A stretch of DNA of 17,436 nucleotides from Kiritimatiellaceae bacterium (lineage in GTDB: Bacteria > Verrucomicrobiota > Kiritimatiellia > Kiritimatiellales > Pontiellaceae), in NCBI GenBank assembly GCA_002691095.1, contig NZGU01000030.1, forward strand, positions 16,758 to 34,193, written 5' to 3'. The notes under the pieces were generated by a model. The model had not been told where the DNA came from. It ran no database searches and saw nothing but the letters and a program-made list of their open reading frames with translations. Each line of letters starts with the position of its first letter. Position 1 is the first letter of the stretch. The translations under genes were made by a program, and so were the position numbers. Positions 16,106-17,436 of this stretch are shown here, in pieces.

Positions 16106-16450
16106 TTATTTATTAGTTTGTTTTCCAAACCCCAAACCACCGAGGAAGCTGACTAATGCAATGATTATTTTTTCAGTGACATCTTCTTTATCTAAGAATA
16201 AGGCGATACCAGAAACCACGACAATAAGAACTGCTAAACCACACATCCCCCAAAACATATGTGTTTTACCTTTAACAATGATTTTGGTTTGTTCTGTTGT
16301 TTCCTTTGCCGCAACCTCTTGGCTTTTTGCAAATGGTTCGACTGCTCCCTTAATTATTTCAGACACCGCTGAAACCTCAACGAGTTCGGGTGGGACTTGC
16401 TCAACCTGTGATTCTTCTACAGGTGTTATTTGGTTTTTATTTTCATTCAT
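16106..16450 (-). CDS. Small two-helix membrane protein of unknown function (cassette gene)
   Basis: A 114-residue protein that I do not recognise. The first ~60 residues are charged and rich in Glu, Val and Lys, with a likely amphipathic or coiled helix (EIIKGAVEPFAKSQEVAAKE). Two membrane helices follow: residues 65-86 (MFWGMCGLAVLIVVVSGIAL) and 95-109 (KIIIALVSFLGGLGFG), joined by an acidic turn (LDKEDVTE). Both ends would lie on the same side of the membrane. The size and plan resemble small holin-like or DUF2335-like proteins, but I cannot assign it. GGAT lies about 6 bases before the ATG as a weak ribosome site. The start lies 12 bases after attC B and the stop (TAA) 2 bases before attC A, the normal tight packing of an integron cassette. 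Confidence 0.75.
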   Translation of the reverse strand: MNENKNQITPVEESQVEQVPPELVEVSAVSEIIKGAVEPFAKSQEVAAKETTEQTKIIVKGKTHMFWGMCGLAVLIVVVSGIALFLDKEDVTEKIIIALVSFLGGLGFGKQTNK

Positions 16451-16461
16451 ATTTTATCCAT

Positions 16462-16539
16462 ACCTAACGTTAAGGGTGAGCTGCCTGTTCACGAGGCTAA
16501 GGCCGCGTGTAACAGGTAAGCTCTATCCTCTGGTTGGGA
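16462..16539 (-). other. attC-like integron recombination site B
   Basis: Read on the minus strand. It starts with TCCCAAC (R'', 16539-16533) and L'' GGATAGAGC (16528-16520). It ends with L' GCTCACCC (16481-16474) and R' GTTAGGT (16468-16462), a perfect GTTRRRY match. L'' pairs with L' except for one extra A, at the same place as the extra T in site A. The inner stem is strong: 16506-16523 pairs with 16478-16493 with two interruptions. The ~77-base length is typical of short attC sites. It begins 6 bases after the stop of the 192-residue cassette gene. Box sequences agree closely with site A (CCYAACCAG in R''-L''; RGGGTGASCTGCC when the L' side is read on the plus strand). Confidence 0.75.
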
Positions 16540-16545
16540 TTAATT

Positions 16546-17124
16546 TCATTTTCCGGTAATTATAATTTCAATCTTGGTCGGTGTAACAAATCGGTAAAAT
16601 CTCACCAGCTTGAGTTTCAGCTTCTTCAATTGTCTCTTTGGGTTAAGTTTAAGATTCCTTCGTCCCTTCAGAATTTGAGCCCATTGATCAATTCCTTTTT
16701 CTGTCTGATATTCCAAGTTTTTGTATTTTTCCAAAAATACAGAGACTGTGATTTCTCTATGGTAAAGCAGGATAAGAACTGACCAGAGCCAAGTGATTTT
16801 CTGCATGGGTATCTCACGTTCAGTGAGGAAACATTCTGTTGAGCACGCTTCAATATATTTTCCTGTTGCAATTATTGGTTCATATACAGGGCCATCGCTT
16901 AACCGCAAGAAACCACTAAGAAGATATCTTTGATCCGTATGTTTAAGGGCGAAGCCAGCTATATATTCGATCGCTTCTACGGCCTCGTTTTTTAGTCCAG
17001 CATCAGGAGCTATTTCTCTGGTTTTTTTCTTTATGTAGTGAAGCATCTCATCAAGACGATTTCTCATCTCCTGAGTTATTACTTCATTTTTAAATTCGGT
17101 GTAAGATGTCTTCTCTGGCAACAT
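16546..17124 (-). CDS. Hypothetical protein, 192 residues (cassette gene)
   Basis: I do not recognise this protein. It is predicted soluble and mixed alpha/beta. The N-terminal 60 residues are helical and charged (QEMRNRLDEMLHYIKKKTRE). A short hydrophobic segment lies at 110-121 (ITWLWSVLILLY), too short for a sure membrane helix. Two Cys residues (94 and 98) sit close together. Residues 152-178 are very basic (GRRNLKLNPKRQLKKLK), which could bind nucleic acid or acidic lipids, followed by a final beta-like strand (KIEIIIT). An A-rich stretch with AAAGAA is the only ribosome-site candidate. Codon use is A/T-rich, unlike the chromosomal genes. An attC-like site follows its stop by 6 bases, and a long inverted repeat lies 27 bases before its start. 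Confidence 0.7.
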   Translation of the reverse strand: MLPEKTSYTEFKNEVITQEMRNRLDEMLHYIKKKTREIAPDAGLKNEAVEAIEYIAGFALKHTDQRYLLSGFLRLSDGPVYEPIIATGKYIEACSTECFLTEREIPMQKITWLWSVLILLYHREITVSVFLEKYKNLEYQTEKGIDQWAQILKGRRNLKLNPKRQLKKLKLKLVRFYRFVTPTKIEIIITGK

Positions 17125-17150
17125 ATTCTTTTTTTGTTATCCCTACATAT

Positions 17151-17221
17151 TATTAACTAGCAATTTTGCCTGATATCCGTATATCGAATGGGTTTTCAGG
17201 CAATATCGCTTGTCTTTAATA
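17151..17221 (-). repeat. Imperfect inverted repeat, possible degenerate attC or leader hairpin
   Basis: The core arms 17160-17173 and 17196-17209 are complementary at 12 of 14 positions around a 22-base loop. Outer TATTAA/TTAATA boxes (17216-17221 and 17151-17156) extend the pairing past an asymmetric bulge. Its place and length before the first cassette gene fit an attC of a preceding cassette. The R' equivalent GTTAATA misses the final Y, and the R'' equivalent TATTAAA ends in A instead of C, so a leader hairpin is an equal alternative. Confidence 0.45.
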
Positions 17222-17252
17222 TTTAATATCTCCACTGTTTTCTTAATAAGAT

Positions 17253-17281
17253 ATGTTATTTATGAAGTTTTGTTATGGCAA
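17253..17281 (-). promoter_or_regulatory. Candidate promoter of the cassette genes
   Basis: On the minus strand, TTGCCA (17281-17276) and TAACAT (17258-17253) are 17 bases apart. A transcript from here would run through the inverted repeat into the 192-residue gene. Found by eye. Confidence 0.4.
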
Positions 17282-17312
17282 GCAGAATACTTTACAAGTC
17301 AGGGGGTGTGAT

Positions 17313-17353
17313 GCGGAGGCGTCGAGGACGCCATCTCCGCGACAGTCTTTTTT
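17313..17353 (+). terminator. GC-rich hairpin with T-run, terminator-like
   Basis: GCGGA (17313-17317) pairs with TCCGC (17336-17340), and GGCGTC (17318-17323) pairs with GACGCC (17327-17332) around a GAG loop. Six T residues follow at 17348-17353. It could stop plus-strand transcription or be a repetitive palindrome; it overlaps the start of repeat copy B. Confidence 0.4.
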
Positions 17354-17399
17354 CTAAACCGGCTGAAATAGCCTATTTAAGGAGAGGGGGCGTTCTTTG
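17331..17399 (+). repeat. Direct repeat copy B
   Basis: This is the partner of copy A (15892-15959), about 1.44 kb away in the same orientation, with only about four differences. It keeps a small GGCT/AGCC hairpin (17361-17373) that one base change breaks in copy A, and a GC-rich palindrome directly upstream. Confidence 0.85.
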
Positions 17400-17436
17400 C
17401 AAACGGACCGACATCCGCCTTTGTGAGCGGCCGGTT

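Larger units (their letters stand above)
15970..17124 (-). mobile_element. Putative two-cassette integron array without integrase (CALIN-like)
   Basis: Two genes read in the same direction on the minus strand, each followed within a few bases by an attC-like site of matching layout. This is the cassette pattern of integrons. No integrase gene or attI is visible; if present it would lie beyond the right end, upstream of the first cassette. The segment is lower in G+C and lacks the strand bias of the flanking chromosome, consistent with foreign origin. Confidence 0.6.
17125..17436. other. Gene-free right end of the window
   Basis: No coding region is supported. This stretch holds a 71-base inverted repeat, a candidate minus-strand promoter, a GC-rich hairpin and copy B of the direct repeat. 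The last ~35 bases (ACGGACCGACATCC and following) are GC-rich and could be the start of another element. Confidence 0.6.

Noticed and set aside
15984..16559. A 191-codon plus-strand open frame over the cassette membrane protein
   Set aside because: It reads through both attC-like sites and antisense to a protein with clear membrane helices. The minus-strand gene fits exactly between the attC sites.
15721..17436. CRISPR array or insertion sequence in the accessory segment
   Set aside because: There are only two copies of one long repeat with no regular short spacers, and no transposase gene or terminal inverted repeats were found.

Overview
This window looks like a stretch of bacterial chromosome, G+C-rich over its first ~15.3 kb, that ends in a small lower-G+C accessory segment. 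The gene content suggests the PVC group, most likely Verrucomicrobiota or Kiritimatiellota: a tandem-domain DUF1080 (3-keto-disaccharide hydrolase family) protein beside a Tat-exported Gfo/Idh/MocA oxidoreductase. That assignment is an inference. No rRNA or diagnostic marker is present.

Layout. (1) 2-2268: a 5'-truncated DUF1080 gene and a Tat-signal Gfo/Idh/MocA oxidoreductase, closed by a clear intrinsic terminator. Together they suggest extracytoplasmic breakdown of glycosides through 3-keto sugars. (2) 2444-6654: a tightly packed run of trkA, trkH, an RluB/E/F-type rRNA pseudouridine synthase and a YihX-like HAD phosphatase. This couples potassium uptake to housekeeping genes. (3) 6651-8507: htpG (Hsp90) on the minus strand, overlapping the HAD gene tail to tail. 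It diverges from a PPK2 polyphosphate kinase (8756-9601) across an intergenic region with three copies of an 8-bp motif. (4) 9613-10638: queA (queuosine synthesis) on the minus strand, divergent from an overlapping purD-purE pair (10771-12559) that ends in a strong terminator. (5) 12614-15270: a minus-strand pair with an ATGA overlap, in which a large transglutaminase-like protein precedes a secreted GH18 protein. (6) 15396-15720: two tRNA-Pro genes, anticodons GGG and CGG. (7) 15721-17436: an accessory segment with two unknown minus-strand genes, each followed directly by an attC-like site. The segment is bracketed by a ~68-bp direct repeat.

The plus strand is rich in G and T over about the first 15.3 kb whichever strand is coding, so the bias is replicative rather than codon-driven. 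The accessory segment lacks this bias. The most interesting observation is that this segment reads as a small integron cassette array with no integrase in view. Both candidate attC sites share the R''/L'' and L'/R' box layout, including an unpaired extra base at the same place in L'', and each starts within a few bases of a stop codon. The cassette proteins are a two-helix small membrane protein and a 192-residue protein of unknown function.
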